A DNA stretch of 64,000 bases from Phosphitispora fastidiosa (GCF_019008365.1 NZ_JAHHUL010000005.1:120571-184570), one strand, 5' to 3'. Shown: positions 31,601 to 39,737, numbered from the stretch's first letter. A program made the numbers and translations. Notes: a model not told the origin generated them from the sequence alone.

Positions 31601-32324
31601 GAGGGGCTTTCTGCCATGCGGGCTCCCCTTCTTCGCCGTCACCCTCTAAATACTGCTCGTATATGGAATAAATTTCCTCATTCCCCAAGCCGGCAAAAGC
31701 TTCTTCAGCCTCCCCAGGTTCATCACTTTGCCAGGCCCATTCCTGCAACTCTTTCAGGTATCTTTGATAAGCCGCGTAGTTGTATCCCTTAACGAGAAAA
31801 GCGTCCACCGGCAGCTTTTCTCCGTCCAGATAAAGAGTATACTCGCCTTTTGGCAGGACAGTGTTATCAAGGGGGGTAAAGGCATAAGAGGTATTCCTTC
31901 CCCGGGCAGCAGCTTGCTGGGCCTTAATATCGACGTCACCCTCCACGATTCCTCCGGTAAATTCCTGATTGGCTGCAAAGCCCTGATACACATTACCCCG
32001 GCTGTCCCGGATCGTCAGCGTTACCTCGCCGGCTTCCATACCCGCGTAGGGAATATAAATGCCGGTAAGCAGAAGCTTTTGGGACAGGGCAAAGGCCAGT
32101 TCCGGTTTTTCCGCCTCGCTTATGTAACTGCCTTTATAACCAACCACCAGATGGGCCTCATCATCATAGGAGATATGTGTCGCATACCAGTTCCCTTTTT
32201 TAGCAGCCACCTTTTCATAGGGCTCCGCCGGCGGCGGACTGTCCCCGGCAGCCAGTGCGGTCAAGGGCAGCAGGTATATAAAGATGAGGCACAGCAGCAA
32301 TATTTCAACCCACAGCTTTCTCAT
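28647..32324 (-). CDS. Large secreted protein with C-terminal ExoY/oedema-factor-like nucleotidyl cyclase domain (polymorphic-toxin-like)
   Basis: 1225 residues from ATG 32324 (GGGAGGTGG six bases upstream; start overlaps the preceding stop as ATGA). A signal peptide (LLLCLIFIYLLPLTALAAG) is followed by ~500 residues of beta-rich extracellular domains, a hydrophobic stretch (FPPLVGLVVSVLQGLL), an acidic disordered linker, a coiled coil (~700-770) and a helical region. The last ~210 residues carry PKRMDMKAKT (Lys1039 and Lys1046, seven apart as in ExoY K81/K88 SKGLNVKGKS), DGLVGYYKP, GDVDIYDV (Asp1134/Asp1136 metal pair) and GGSNVMHED (His1177). These match the order of motifs in the adenylyl cyclase toxin family, though the segment between the aspartates and histidine is shorter. 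The ExoY comparison is from memory, not an alignment run. Confidence 0.72.
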   Translation of the reverse strand: MRKLWVEILLLCLIFIYLLPLTALAAGDSPPPAEPYEKVAAKKGNWYATHISYDDEAHLVVGYKGSYISEAEKPELAFALSQKLLLTGIYIPYAGMEAGEVTLTIRDSRGNVYQGFAANQEFTGGIVEGDVDIKAQQAAARGRNTSYAFTPLDNTVLPKGEYTLYLDGEKLPVDAFLVKGYNYAAYQRYLKELQEWAWQSDEPGEAEEAFAGLGNEEIYSIYEQYLEGDGEEGEPAWQKAPRKYVTPAFNLDGEYMIDEIILSTWNNGEGAEPGIIRIMDKNKKAVASYSAQGASQGGAANTLWVAKPGITLPAGAYTIDMGAPEALDFDEKGESVFYVGISVPAVPPASFTGTYKIWLDLYKTHTLMGPVSGKESSFSLEDYELTVLDKGSVIELIGQYEGMPFSQNCTVLEREENQAVAVFNFAADLTKLPYNANIAAKAEVTLKKEPNGRIAISMAGQGFYSRAATKDKGADENTYSLSLRGNRVKKDLPPFVMAAIANNFGAGNIPGPDSPAQAAAGMLFPPLVGLVVSVLQGLLRPKELVSTLSVGEQAMKEANQSFGQGLVSEEEKRAWKTVADALGASGGDPEDAFSVGDNERPGGADYAAPKESAFDGDEGYDGQDYGTEEDLSFGKPDVPEETPDQTSYGQPEQPQTAPEPAAPAEPESMVVQTSARGAQTLIVRDPATGGWVNAETGNPFDLEAHQKNLPKQTKDFDNYIKHNEELEKTGQTAMQQALDEIEKKHQSEFEAIQKEIDQRRREQLAREQESLEWQQEHAQKLSGWGRIIGDSVRNAGDEVVDTAKVLGKEAKEGLAIAGEAAKMTVRDLFIDQKKALANVRESYEGVKDTLGAAKEKVVGTAKEIYNKPWIVVKGVMETGKAVVDIVTDPKKAWEWAKDTVGISDFEKSLDPNLSLIDRLKHTFAGTMKLGVTIGTAGQAGTAIKGSAGKLAGMVDDVLGAGGKRLAVKVPLPKGIKPSLAVKTGPSYATVKRPPNVAGVTQTSRKIIQNTADDFGVQIKARPTTATADKWINSGKAVPKRMDMKAKTLDKLDELLGGPKDSDGLVGYYKPKLPPKEVMKNLSPETQQKLVEKYVDRRREFNNLADKMKKLEASGEYKVVKGRVLNKDGKFITGDVDIYDVVNFDGTPVSPKLKKQVLDHLTQNKGFAVKKGGSNVMHEDVISWTKDGIEYSEKAKEKLIEAAMNENKGVTSYNPMAEPTAEKYVR

Positions 32325-32872
32325 AATCCGCCACCTCCCGCGATTGAGCGCACCAGGTTGACTCCGCCCTCCAGATAAGAGGGAACTATGTTCAGGTAGG
32401 AAAAAGATAGGGTCCAAAGTAAGGAAAAAACAAAGGAGACCCCTGCTGTGGCAATGGTGTTTTTAATCCCCGGCTTGCCCAGCATTTTGCCCATTTCGAT
32501 GCTCGAAGCCGTTCCCACGGCCATGATCCCCGCGGAGATGAAGGGGATGGTCATGGACCATCCGAGGTAAAAGACGGCGATTAATAATATTAGGGTGAAA
32601 GGAGTCAAGAACAGCATCCCGTTGTCCACGGCATAACGAATGGCTTCTTTCCCGTTTTCTTTTTTGAATTGGCCGTTAAACATGCCCAGGAAGCCTTTCA
32701 GAAACACCCGGAATAACCCTCCGAAGATAAGCCCCCAAAGAATGCCGAATCCAATGTTGATAGGATTGAAGAGATCCAGGGGGTTGGCCAGGGCGCCTAT
32801 TCCTATGGCCATGAAGCACAATCTTCTGACCAAACTCCTGAATGCTCTCCCTTTTTGCAGATCCATTTCCAC
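32321..32872 (-). CDS. Membrane protein of the toxin locus
   Basis: A 183-residue protein with a basic N-terminus and four to five hydrophobic segments (FMAIGIGALANPLDLFNPINIGFGILWGLIFGG; LFLTPFTLILLIAVFYLG; FISAGIMAVGTA; TAGVSFVFSLLWTLSFSYL). No family is recognised. Its stop overlaps the start of the 1225-residue gene by four bases, so the two are translationally coupled, which suggests a direct role in export, anchoring or storage of that protein. It follows the Yip1-like membrane protein by 12 bases. Confidence 0.62.
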   Translation of the reverse strand: MEMDLQKGRAFRSLVRRLCFMAIGIGALANPLDLFNPINIGFGILWGLIFGGLFRVFLKGFLGMFNGQFKKENGKEAIRYAVDNGMLFLTPFTLILLIAVFYLGWSMTIPFISAGIMAVGTASSIEMGKMLGKPGIKNTIATAGVSFVFSLLWTLSFSYLNIVPSYLEGGVNLVRSIAGGGGL

Positions 32873-32884
32873 TTGCCTCGCCTC

Positions 32885-33436
32885 CTATAGATTGCCAAAA
32901 ATAGACCAGGATATTAAGACCGCCGCGCCCACTGCCGTGGCCAAGGGGACGCTTAAGGCATTTTTCCCGCCGGTGAGCTCCCGGATGGTAAACATCATCG
33001 GGCCGATGGCCCACAACACGCCGGTAACGCCAAAGGCCACCGAGGTCTTCCAGCCCAGCGCAAGAGAAAAAACAATGCCCAGCAGGCCATATATTAAGGC
33101 TCCGCTGTAGCTCAGGCAAAAGGCCGAAATAGCCTGCATCAGGCTTTTGTCCGTTCTTGCGGCTTTCAGGATCAGCCACATGACCGCCCCGAGCAGCGGA
33201 ATCATCACAAGGCCGTAAGCGACGCCCGCCCCGGCGGAGATAAGGACAAAGTCCATCTCTTTCTGACCTGTTTTATACAGGTCCAGCCCCGTCTGTACAA
33301 AGAACAGACAGAAGGCCAGAGCCGACACCCCGGCGGATAAATACCACTTATTCGAAAACGCGCCCCGCAGCGCCCCGGCGGGATTGATCATCATACCGAC
33401 TATGGTCCTAAACAGCGAGGGTTTTGTTTGTTCCAT
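32885..33436 (-). CDS. Yip1-like membrane protein
   Basis: 183 residues with five hydrophobic segments. The first part, FRTIVGMMINPAGALRGAFSNKWYLSAGVSAL, resembles the start of YIP1-family proteins (P-x-x-x-F...), and LMQAISAFCLSYSGALIYGLLGIVFSLALGW resembles their central helices. YIP1-type proteins in bacteria are of unknown function, often in envelope operons. It lies between a lipoprotein gene and the second membrane protein gene, in the same direction and closely spaced. Confidence 0.55.
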   Translation of the reverse strand: MEQTKPSLFRTIVGMMINPAGALRGAFSNKWYLSAGVSALAFCLFFVQTGLDLYKTGQKEMDFVLISAGAGVAYGLVMIPLLGAVMWLILKAARTDKSLMQAISAFCLSYSGALIYGLLGIVFSLALGWKTSVAFGVTGVLWAIGPMMFTIRELTGGKNALSVPLATAVGAAVLISWSIFGNL

Positions 33437-33454
33437 GGTGACACCTACCTTTCG

Positions 33455-34066
33455 TTACAGCTTTACGCCGGTAATTTGGCAGAGAATCAGGCCCGAATTG
33501 CCCGCTTTGCCTTTTTGCCCCAGCACGAAGACTAAGTAAGGTTCGTCGGGAATGCCGGGCACACTCACTTTGGCGATCTGGTAAATACTCTCGCCTTTAA
33601 AGCTGGTTTCTCCCTGGACATTATCCGGAGCACCCGCCCGCTGGTGGACCATTTTAGAAGCCACTTCGTTGTAAACCTGAAAAATCGTCCCGTCTTCAGC
33701 TAGGTTAAAGGTAATATCCACCCTGGCGGTAACATAGCCCGTGCTCTTCCGGCGATTATCCTGCGAATACACGATCGCTTCATCAATAGTAATCGTCTCT
33801 TTATCACCTTTGGCCATGGTAATTTCCGGCATTTCCAACGGTACGCCTTCGGGCTTAACGGCCTTCAACAGGAAGGGTTGGAAAGCGATGGCCTTTGGCG
33901 GCTTATTATACATGGCCTCACTCAGGCCCCCCTCGCCTTTCTTCAGCCCGTATGCCTCATAGGGGTCCTTAAAATCACCGGTTGCCGCTGCATTGTCAGC
34001 ATCTTTGCAGCCGCTCATCCCGAACGCCAGCAGTAAAGCCAGCAACAAAACAAAAAACCTCTTCAT
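33455..34066 (-). CDS. Lipoprotein, paralogue of the one at 25870-26538
   Basis: 203 residues from ATG 34066, with GAGGAGGCTG upstream. Signal RFFVLLLALLLAFGMSGC; mature N-terminus with FKDPYEAYGLKKGEGG, then KPPKAIAFQPFLLKAV and KGDKETITIDEAIVYSQDNRRKSTGYV, ending LILCQITGVKL. It shares the DPYxAYGL segment and the overall strand order with the lipoprotein at the other end of the locus. Function unknown; likely anchored on the outer face of the membrane near the large secreted protein. Confidence 0.7.
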   Translation of the reverse strand: MKRFFVLLLALLLAFGMSGCKDADNAAATGDFKDPYEAYGLKKGEGGLSEAMYNKPPKAIAFQPFLLKAVKPEGVPLEMPEITMAKGDKETITIDEAIVYSQDNRRKSTGYVTARVDITFNLAEDGTIFQVYNEVASKMVHQRAGAPDNVQGETSFKGESIYQIAKVSVPGIPDEPYLVFVLGQKGKAGNSGLILCQITGVKL

Positions 34067-34123
34067 CAAATATCAGCCTCCTCTTTATTGAACGGGACTC
34101 CATTCAGTTGGAAATTATGATGT

Positions 34124-34756
34124 CTATTTCAGCAGCGGGCATTTGCAACGGAAGCAATAGTCGTCGCTTATGTCGCAAAGTGTACCGCAGGCGTTGCACG
34201 GAATGAATCTGTCTCCGCTTTTGTCATGCTTTTCGTAGGATTTTAGTCCGGCGTGGTGCCGTATACGGTCGCCGATACGGTAATAGTTATACAGGGTATC
34301 GTTGTCGCGGGATCTGATGGTGTACCGCTTTCCCTGGTCGCTGCGTATTATGACCGAATATTCCAGATAGTCCTCGTAGCGGACGTCGTCGTCCCCAAAG
34401 GTTTGCCTTTCGGTCTTCTTTTTGATCTTTTTATCCTCCACCGTTCCGTCCCATGTCTTGCTCCGGTTTCTGCCCAATATCTGAAACAGCGCAATCAGCA
34501 AAAACATGCCGCCAATCCCGAACCCGATATAGAGCGATTCAGGGTTATCCATTTCCGAACCGACCTCGCCGGCGATATAAAAACCGGCGACGGCACCAAC
34601 AGCCAGAATAATGGAGAATATGGCTGACCAGCGGTTGGTGTTTTTGATGTATTTGCCAAAGGCCGGATCGTTGATCCGTGGCGAGAATCCGCGTAGATTG
34701 GCTGGCTGTGGCGTGCTTTGAGGCGTCTGGCTCTGCTTGCTGCCGAATTTCATCAT
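34124..34756 (-). CDS. Membrane protein with DUF3592-like domain and C-terminal zinc ribbon
   Basis: A 210-residue protein with two hydrophobic helices (FSIILAVGAVAGFYIAG and LYIGFGIGGMFLLIALFQILG), a cytoplasmic beta domain (WDGTVEDKKIKKKTERQT, RSDQGKRYTIRSRDNDTLYNYYRIGDRIRHHAG) typical of DUF3592-type proteins, and a C-terminal zinc ribbon PCNACGTLCDISDDYCFRCKCP. Its start overlaps the stop of the gene upstream by four bases. The zinc ribbon recalls the one at 26557-27717, hinting at a shared partner. Confidence 0.62.
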   Translation of the reverse strand: MMKFGSKQSQTPQSTPQPANLRGFSPRINDPAFGKYIKNTNRWSAIFSIILAVGAVAGFYIAGEVGSEMDNPESLYIGFGIGGMFLLIALFQILGRNRSKTWDGTVEDKKIKKKTERQTFGDDDVRYEDYLEYSVIIRSDQGKRYTIRSRDNDTLYNYYRIGDRIRHHAGLKSYEKHDKSGDRFIPCNACGTLCDISDDYCFRCKCPLLK

Positions 34757-35310
34757 TGCTTCCTCCCTGATACAAATGTCGGTGTGATTCCGGTTTCATA
34801 GCGGAATCTTTCGGAGATTTCATCCATCGTCGCAGGATCAATCGGCGCTCGCAGAAGTCGAGTATTTTGCATCCATTTTTCCGTGCCATAGGTGAAGGAG
34901 ATGAAATCATCTCCTATCTCCACGGCCTTCAGCCGAATGCCGTCCTGGTTGAATTTGATGATTTTCGTATCAAGCAGAATACCGAAATAAGAGACAAAAA
35001 CCTCAATATTTTCGATATCCTCATTTTCGATATCCTCCGGTTGCGCCGCTTCACCGGGTATGTCGCTGACGACGGCGGTGCGTATGTGCAGGATTGGATT
35101 TTCCGCGATGAGCCGCGCTATCTTCATTTTCCTGCACTCACGTATCCAGAAGCCTGCCGAAATTGCACTGGCAATCATTACGCTTGTCAAGAATATCTGC
35201 GCCTGCAATTCAGATGTTGCTCCCCCGAAAACGAGAAGCATAACACCTAGCAATATGCCAAAGCCGGTGAAAGCTGCGAAAGCAATGTTTCTTCGTCTGA
35301 TTGCTTTCAA
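34753..35310 (-). CDS. Small membrane protein, first gene of the toxin-locus run
   Basis: 185 residues from TTG 35310 (AGGAGGAGTAAG upstream). Two N-terminal hydrophobic helices (IAFAAFTGFGILLGVMLLVFGG and IFLTSVMIASAISAGFWI) are followed by a ~120-residue soluble domain with EDIENIEVFVSYFGILLDTKIIKFNQDGIRLKAVE. This two-helix plus beta domain layout resembles bacterial PH-like membrane proteins, but no family is certain. Preceded by terminator hairpins, so it probably has the promoter for the 35310-24708 run. Confidence 0.58.
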   Translation of the reverse strand: MKAIRRRNIAFAAFTGFGILLGVMLLVFGGATSELQAQIFLTSVMIASAISAGFWIRECRKMKIARLIAENPILHIRTAVVSDIPGEAAQPEDIENEDIENIEVFVSYFGILLDTKIIKFNQDGIRLKAVEIGDDFISFTYGTEKWMQNTRLLRAPIDPATMDEISERFRYETGITPTFVSGRKQ

Positions 35311-35344
35311 ACTTACTCCTCCTTTTCCGGCAGCATTTAATCCA

Positions 35345-35410
35345 TTAAAAAGGCTTAGCTTCGCTAAACGCCTTTAACCTGCTATCGGCGAAGCTTAGCC
35401 TTTTTTATGC
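35345..35410. terminator. Inverted repeat between the LuxR gene and the toxin-locus run
   Basis: AAGGCTTAGCTTCGC (35352-35366) and GCGAAGCTTAGCC (35389-35401) are inverted copies. A T6 run follows on the plus strand and a T-run on the minus strand, so it can act in both directions. The gap 35311-35557 otherwise holds no gene. Confidence 0.5.
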
Positions 35411-35508
35411 AGATAGGATAAAATTTATACTTTCCTATCTGCCAAGAACAGCATAGCAGCGCACAAACAAAAAAACATCACCCGAACCGGGTAGTTTGCA
35501 CGAAAAAG

Positions 35509-35533
35509 CCCCTACCTTTTTCGGGTAGGGGCT
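35509..35533 (-). terminator. Rho-independent terminator of the LuxR-family gene
   Basis: Minus strand AGCCCCTACC-CGAAAAA-GGTAGGGGCT followed by TTTTC, 25 bases after the stop at 35558. Confidence 0.75.
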
Positions 35534-35557
35534 GAATTAATATGATTTTCAGGGGTG

Positions 35558-37009
35558 TTATTGCAACGGAGCCGTGTCCTCTTTTTTCAGTACGATATCA
35601 ATAAGCTCCGCGCGGCTTTTTATACCGAATTTGGAATAGATGTTTTTCACATAATACTTGACGGTATTTTCGCTGATAAAAAGCTCGCCGGCAATTGTCC
35701 TGTAGGTTTTTCCCTGCAGCAGCAGGGAGGCGACCTGGCTTTCGCGTTCCGATAAATTTCCGAACCTTGCGGCGCTGTCGACCTGATTGGTTTGTTCTTG
35801 CGCGGACATTTCGGAAAACACCGAGAGATACGCATGGTCTTTGAGCAGGAAGGAAAGCTGCTTATGCAGAGGAGGCAGAAGGGTCAGCGTCACACAAACC
35901 ACTGCCAGCGCCAGAAGGGTGGGATTCAGACTATGTATATTCACAGATGTGACAGCATTGCCGATCAGCCCGCCCAGCAGCACGCCCAGTACATTGGCGG
36001 AGAGGCCTATACCAAGAATTTTTGCGGGGTTTTTATGGAAGTCCAGCATTTCGCCGAGTATGCTCCACCAAAACAGGTCATACACCCCGAAGGCACCGAG
36101 CATCAGCGTATTCACCACAAGATAGCTGACCGTCGAGCGGTCAAGACTCACGAAGCCGATAAAAGAAATCCCAATCATTGCTATGGCTACATAAAGGATA
36201 TAAGCCCGGTTTATTCGCCGGGGCAGATTCCTCATGACAAAAAGCGCAGCGATATAAGGAATAGCCCAATACCAACTTGTCAGCACTTCAAGATGCGCAA
36301 AGGCAGGATTGATCACCTGATACATCAAGCCTGAGTTGATGGTGATAATTACAATAAAAAGGCATAAAAAAACGAGAAGCTTCGCAATGCTCATAGGGCT
36401 TTCCTTCTGCTCGGAGGCAGCGGAGGAAGCGGCGTCATGATCCACCGGAAGCTTCAAGGCGAACGCGAACGCGCCCAATAACATAATCATGGAAAATGCC
36501 AGTCCCACATGCGGCGATATATGAATGGCCGTCATATTGAGCAATATCATGAGGACATTGGATAAGATCAGCAAATCCGCAACCGTTTTGATTCGCTCGT
36601 TTTTCGGCGTACCGCTTTTCAGGTAAAACGCCCAAGCTGCCACGCAGCCTCCGGCCAGAAACGAGCCCGCGATGATTCCAGCAGTCCAAAAAATAGACGG
36701 AGGAAAGAAAAAAGCCACAGAAACAAGGATAAAAAATAGATAGGAACATAAAAACAATCGTTTCGCGGCTCTCTTTGTTTTTATAAACAACCCGCACAGT
36801 AATAATCCGGCAAAAATAGCTGCAACTCCACAGAAAACCATACCGACAGGGTCAATTTTAAAGGCATTAGTAAGGGAATATAATATTTGGCCTTCGAAAA
36901 GAAATGCCAGCATCCATGACGAAAACAACGAATGGAAAACGATGGACAGACTACGTTCGTTCATCTTTTTTATATATAAAGCACTGCGCTGCCCGCGGTC
37001 ATTTGCCAT
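35558..37009 (-). CDS. Membrane-anchored LuxR-type transcriptional regulator
   Basis: A 483-residue protein with about twelve hydrophobic segments covering residues ~20-400, in an MFS-like arrangement (paired helices with short basic loops such as KTKRAAKR and RNLPRRINR). This is followed by a LuxR/GerE helix-turn-helix: LSERESQVASLLLQGKTYRTIAGELFISENTVKYYVKNIYSKF (~residues 415-460). Such proteins are common in Clostridia and Eggerthella-type bacteria and are thought to sense a signal through the membrane part. It has a GGAGG RBS and its own terminator. The neighbouring toxin-locus run is a possible target. Confidence 0.82.
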   Translation of the reverse strand: MANDRGQRSALYIKKMNERSLSIVFHSLFSSWMLAFLFEGQILYSLTNAFKIDPVGMVFCGVAAIFAGLLLCGLFIKTKRAAKRLFLCSYLFFILVSVAFFFPPSIFWTAGIIAGSFLAGGCVAAWAFYLKSGTPKNERIKTVADLLILSNVLMILLNMTAIHISPHVGLAFSMIMLLGAFAFALKLPVDHDAASSAASEQKESPMSIAKLLVFLCLFIVIITINSGLMYQVINPAFAHLEVLTSWYWAIPYIAALFVMRNLPRRINRAYILYVAIAMIGISFIGFVSLDRSTVSYLVVNTLMLGAFGVYDLFWWSILGEMLDFHKNPAKILGIGLSANVLGVLLGGLIGNAVTSVNIHSLNPTLLALAVVCVTLTLLPPLHKQLSFLLKDHAYLSVFSEMSAQEQTNQVDSAARFGNLSERESQVASLLLQGKTYRTIAGELFISENTVKYYVKNIYSKFGIKSRAELIDIVLKKEDTAPLQ

Positions 37010-37154
37010 ATATTTGCCTCCATTTCGACCTCTATTGCACTTTTTTCTAATTATACTTCCTGTTTAAAAAAATTTCAATGATAAGAAATGACCCCATCTA
37101 TCGAGTAAATCAATCGATGTTCGTCGGTAATCCTCCTGCTCCAGAACCCAGATA

Positions 37155-37263
37155 GTTGTGGAGCTGTGCCGCAAACGTTACCGGGTGTAACTTATCTCTT
37201 TCGGTTACAATCCAATGAAATAGTCCATCCATTTCTGCCTTTATCCGTTTTGTTTCTGTTACA
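37155..37263 (-). pseudogene. Fragment of a Fic-family gene
   Basis: About 109 bases match 49983-50090 inside the intact fic gene at roughly 90% by eye, same strand. It corresponds to the part around VTDRDKLHPVTFAAQLHK of the Fic protein. No ORF remains. The rest of 37010-37445 holds only A/T-rich sequence upstream of the glycosyltransferase gene, with nothing else recognisable. Confidence 0.7.
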
Positions 37264-37445
37264 TATGGTTCTCACTAGGTATCAAGGACTGTAATTATTT
37301 CATAAAATAAATATAGAGTAAATTGCACTTGAAAAATATATTCTTCATAATGTTTTAATCTATTCGTTTATATTCTTCTGATGCGTGAGAGGATTATAAG
37401 TTGCAAAAAAATGTGTCGACACGCAGCGACAGAATGGAGCTTAGT

Positions 37446-38543
37446 TTGAATAAATATAAAATATGTGTTTATGCAATATGCAAAAACGAAGAACAATTTG
37501 TTGACCGTTGGATGGCTGCTGTTAATGAAGCTGATATGGTTATTGTCACCGATACCGGATCTACCGATTCCACTGTTGAAAAGCTTCGAGCCAGAGGTGC
37601 AGTAGTATATACAGAAAAAATACAGCCTTGGAGGTTTGATGTTGCCAGAAACATTGCCATGAACCATATTCCAGAAGACGTGGATATTTGTGTGTCCAAT
37701 GACCTTGACGAAGTTTTCGAAGCTGGTTGGCGGCAAAAAATTGAAGCGGTGTGGGAACCAAATTGCACACGTGCCAGATACCTTTTTACATGGAGTTATC
37801 ATGAAGATGGCACGCCAAACAAGCAATTTCCGATGGAGAAAATTCATTGCCGCAAGGGATTCAGTTGGGTACATCCTGTACACGAGGTCCTTGAATACAA
37901 TGGAACTGATAAGGACCATACGGTTTGGGTTCCGGGTATGGTTTTAAATCACTATCCCGATTTATCAAAATCAAGAAGCCAATACCTACCGTTGTTGAAG
38001 TTATCCGTCCAGGAAAACCCTGATGATGATAGGAGTATGTTTTGGCTCGGAAGAGAATACATGTACTATGAGAAATATGATGAGAGTATTTCTACTCTAA
38101 AAAGATACTTAAATATGCCAACTGCTACATGGAATGAAGAAAGATGCGCAGCAATGAGATTTATTGCTAAAGGCTATGAAAAAAAAGGCGATTTACACAA
38201 GTCTCGAATGTGGCTTTATAAGGCCATTGCTGAATGCCCACATGTTCGTGAGCCATATCTCAATATGGCTCAGCTTGGATATTTGGAAAACGATTGGCCA
38301 CTTGTAAACCTTATGACAAATGAGGCGCTAAAAATCAATACCAAAACAGGAAGCTATCTTCTAGAGCTGAAGTCTTGGGATTATACCCTATATGACCTTG
38401 CCGCAATTAGCAATTATAGACTTGGATTGTACGAAAAGTCATATGAGTATGCAAAAAAAGCTTGTAAAATGGCGCCAGACGATGAGCGTTTAAAAAACAA
38501 TCTCTATTTAATAAGTCTTAAAGCGAAAGAAGCTTTGGGGTGA
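37446..38543 (+). CDS. GT2-type glycosyltransferase with TPR-like C-terminus (first of pair)
   Basis: 365 residues from TTG 37446; the paralogue that follows uses the same TTG AAT AAR TAT AAA start. N-terminal GT-A domain: KYKICVYAICKNEEQFVDRW, IVTDTGSTDSTVEKLRARGA and the metal motif CVSNDLDEVFE (DxD-like, ~residue 90). The C-terminal half is made of helical TPR-like repeats (MFWLGREYMYYEKYDESISTLKRYL, RFIAKGYEKKGDLHKSRMWLYKA). Members of this glycosyltransferase plus TPR type often lie beside collagen-like or flagellin genes. The collagen-like genes 1-4 kb away are the likely acceptors, glycosylated on threonines of GPT/GDT repeats. The substrate sugar is unknown. Confidence 0.83.
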   Translation: MNKYKICVYAICKNEEQFVDRWMAAVNEADMVIVTDTGSTDSTVEKLRARGAVVYTEKIQPWRFDVARNIAMNHIPEDVDICVSNDLDEVFEAGWRQKIEAVWEPNCTRARYLFTWSYHEDGTPNKQFPMEKIHCRKGFSWVHPVHEVLEYNGTDKDHTVWVPGMVLNHYPDLSKSRSQYLPLLKLSVQENPDDDRSMFWLGREYMYYEKYDESISTLKRYLNMPTATWNEERCAAMRFIAKGYEKKGDLHKSRMWLYKAIAECPHVREPYLNMAQLGYLENDWPLVNLMTNEALKINTKTGSYLLELKSWDYTLYDLAAISNYRLGLYEKSYEYAKKACKMAPDDERLKNNLYLISLKAKEALG

Positions 38544-38547
38544 TAAT

Positions 38548-39699
38548 TTGAATAAGTATAAAGTATGTGTCTATGCCATCTGCAAAAACGAGGCACAGTT
38601 TGTTGATAGATGGATAAACTCTATGAATGAGGCAGATCTTATTGTAGTGACTGATACCGGTTCTGATGATGACACTGTGGAAAGACTTCGCGCAAAAGGT
38701 GCTATTGTATATGTAAATGAAGTAAAACCTTGGCGGTTTGATGTTGCAAGAAATATTTCGCTGGATCATGTGCCTAAAGATATTGATATTTGTGTATGTA
38801 CTGACTTAGATGAGCTTTTTGAAAAGGGATGGAGAAAATGTCTTGAGAACGTCTGGACGCCAGACACAAAAATGGCTAATTATTTATACAACTGGAGCTT
38901 AAAAGAGGATGGAACACCCGAAGTACAATTCAACTATTTTAAGGTTCATTCGAGGTATGATTACAAATGGAATTATCCGATACATGAATGTCTAAAATAT
39001 TTAGGAAAACCTCCTGAAAAAAAAGTATTTGCTACAGGCATGGTACTCAATCATTATCCAGACAATACCAAGTCAAGAGGTTCATATCTGCCGTTGTTAG
39101 AAATGGCTGTGGAGGAATCCCCCGAAGATGACCGTGTTACTTATTATCTGGGTCGTGAGTACATGTATAAGGGAATGTGGACAAAATGTATTGAAACTCT
39201 AAAAAGGCATTTATCCCTGAAATCATCTGTATGGAAAGAGGAACGCTGTGCTTCAATGAGATGGATTGCAAAATCATACTTTGAGCTCTCAAATTATACT
39301 GAGGCATATAGCTGGTATTTCAGGGCTGTCGCAGAGTGCCCGCATATGAGAGAACCATATATAGAATGCGCGAAAATGGCGTATAACTTAAAAAATTGGG
39401 AAATGGTGTTTTATATGGTGGAGCAAGCCTTAAAAATAAAGCAAAAATCTTCGACATATATTAATATGGGTTATTGTTGGGATCATACGCCAGATGATTT
39501 GAAAGCTATAAGTTGTTATTGGCTTGGCATGTATGAAAGATCTCTTAATCACGCAAAAGCAGCACTTTCATTTAGCCCCAAAGATAAGCGACTAATTAAT
39601 AATTTATTAATAATAGAGAAAAAATGTAAGAATTTGTTCATACATCCACTTTGCACTAGAACCGATTTAAATTTAACACCCTCACTCCACTCTTCATAG
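38548..39699 (+). CDS. GT2-type glycosyltransferase with TPR-like C-terminus (second of pair)
   Basis: 383 residues, about half identical to the preceding protein by eye: KYKVCVYAICKNEAQFVDRW, VVTDTGSDDDTVERLRAKGA, CVCTDLDELFE, then TPR-like repeats (YLGREYMYKGMWTKCIETLKRHL). It starts four bases after its neighbour with GGGGTGATAA as RBS. The last ~20 codons (LCTRTDLNLTPSLHSS) read straight into the terminator hairpin and do not resemble the paralogue, so the original 3' end was probably lost. Likely acts on the same surface glycoproteins as the first copy. Confidence 0.83.
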   Translation: MNKYKVCVYAICKNEAQFVDRWINSMNEADLIVVTDTGSDDDTVERLRAKGAIVYVNEVKPWRFDVARNISLDHVPKDIDICVCTDLDELFEKGWRKCLENVWTPDTKMANYLYNWSLKEDGTPEVQFNYFKVHSRYDYKWNYPIHECLKYLGKPPEKKVFATGMVLNHYPDNTKSRGSYLPLLEMAVEESPEDDRVTYYLGREYMYKGMWTKCIETLKRHLSLKSSVWKEERCASMRWIAKSYFELSNYTEAYSWYFRAVAECPHMREPYIECAKMAYNLKNWEMVFYMVEQALKIKQKSSTYINMGYCWDHTPDDLKAISCYWLGMYERSLNHAKAALSFSPKDKRLINNLLIIEKKCKNLFIHPLCTRTDLNLTPSLHSS

Positions 39700-39717
39700 T
39701 GGAATGAGGGTGTTTTA
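39679..39717 (+). terminator. Rho-independent terminator after the glycosyltransferase pair
   Basis: ACACCCTCA(C)TCCAC-TCTTCATA-GTGGAATGAGGGTGT followed by TTTAA. It overlaps the last codons of the second glycosyltransferase frame. Confidence 0.75.
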
Positions 39718-39737
39718 AGCATCGCTATTATTAGCAG

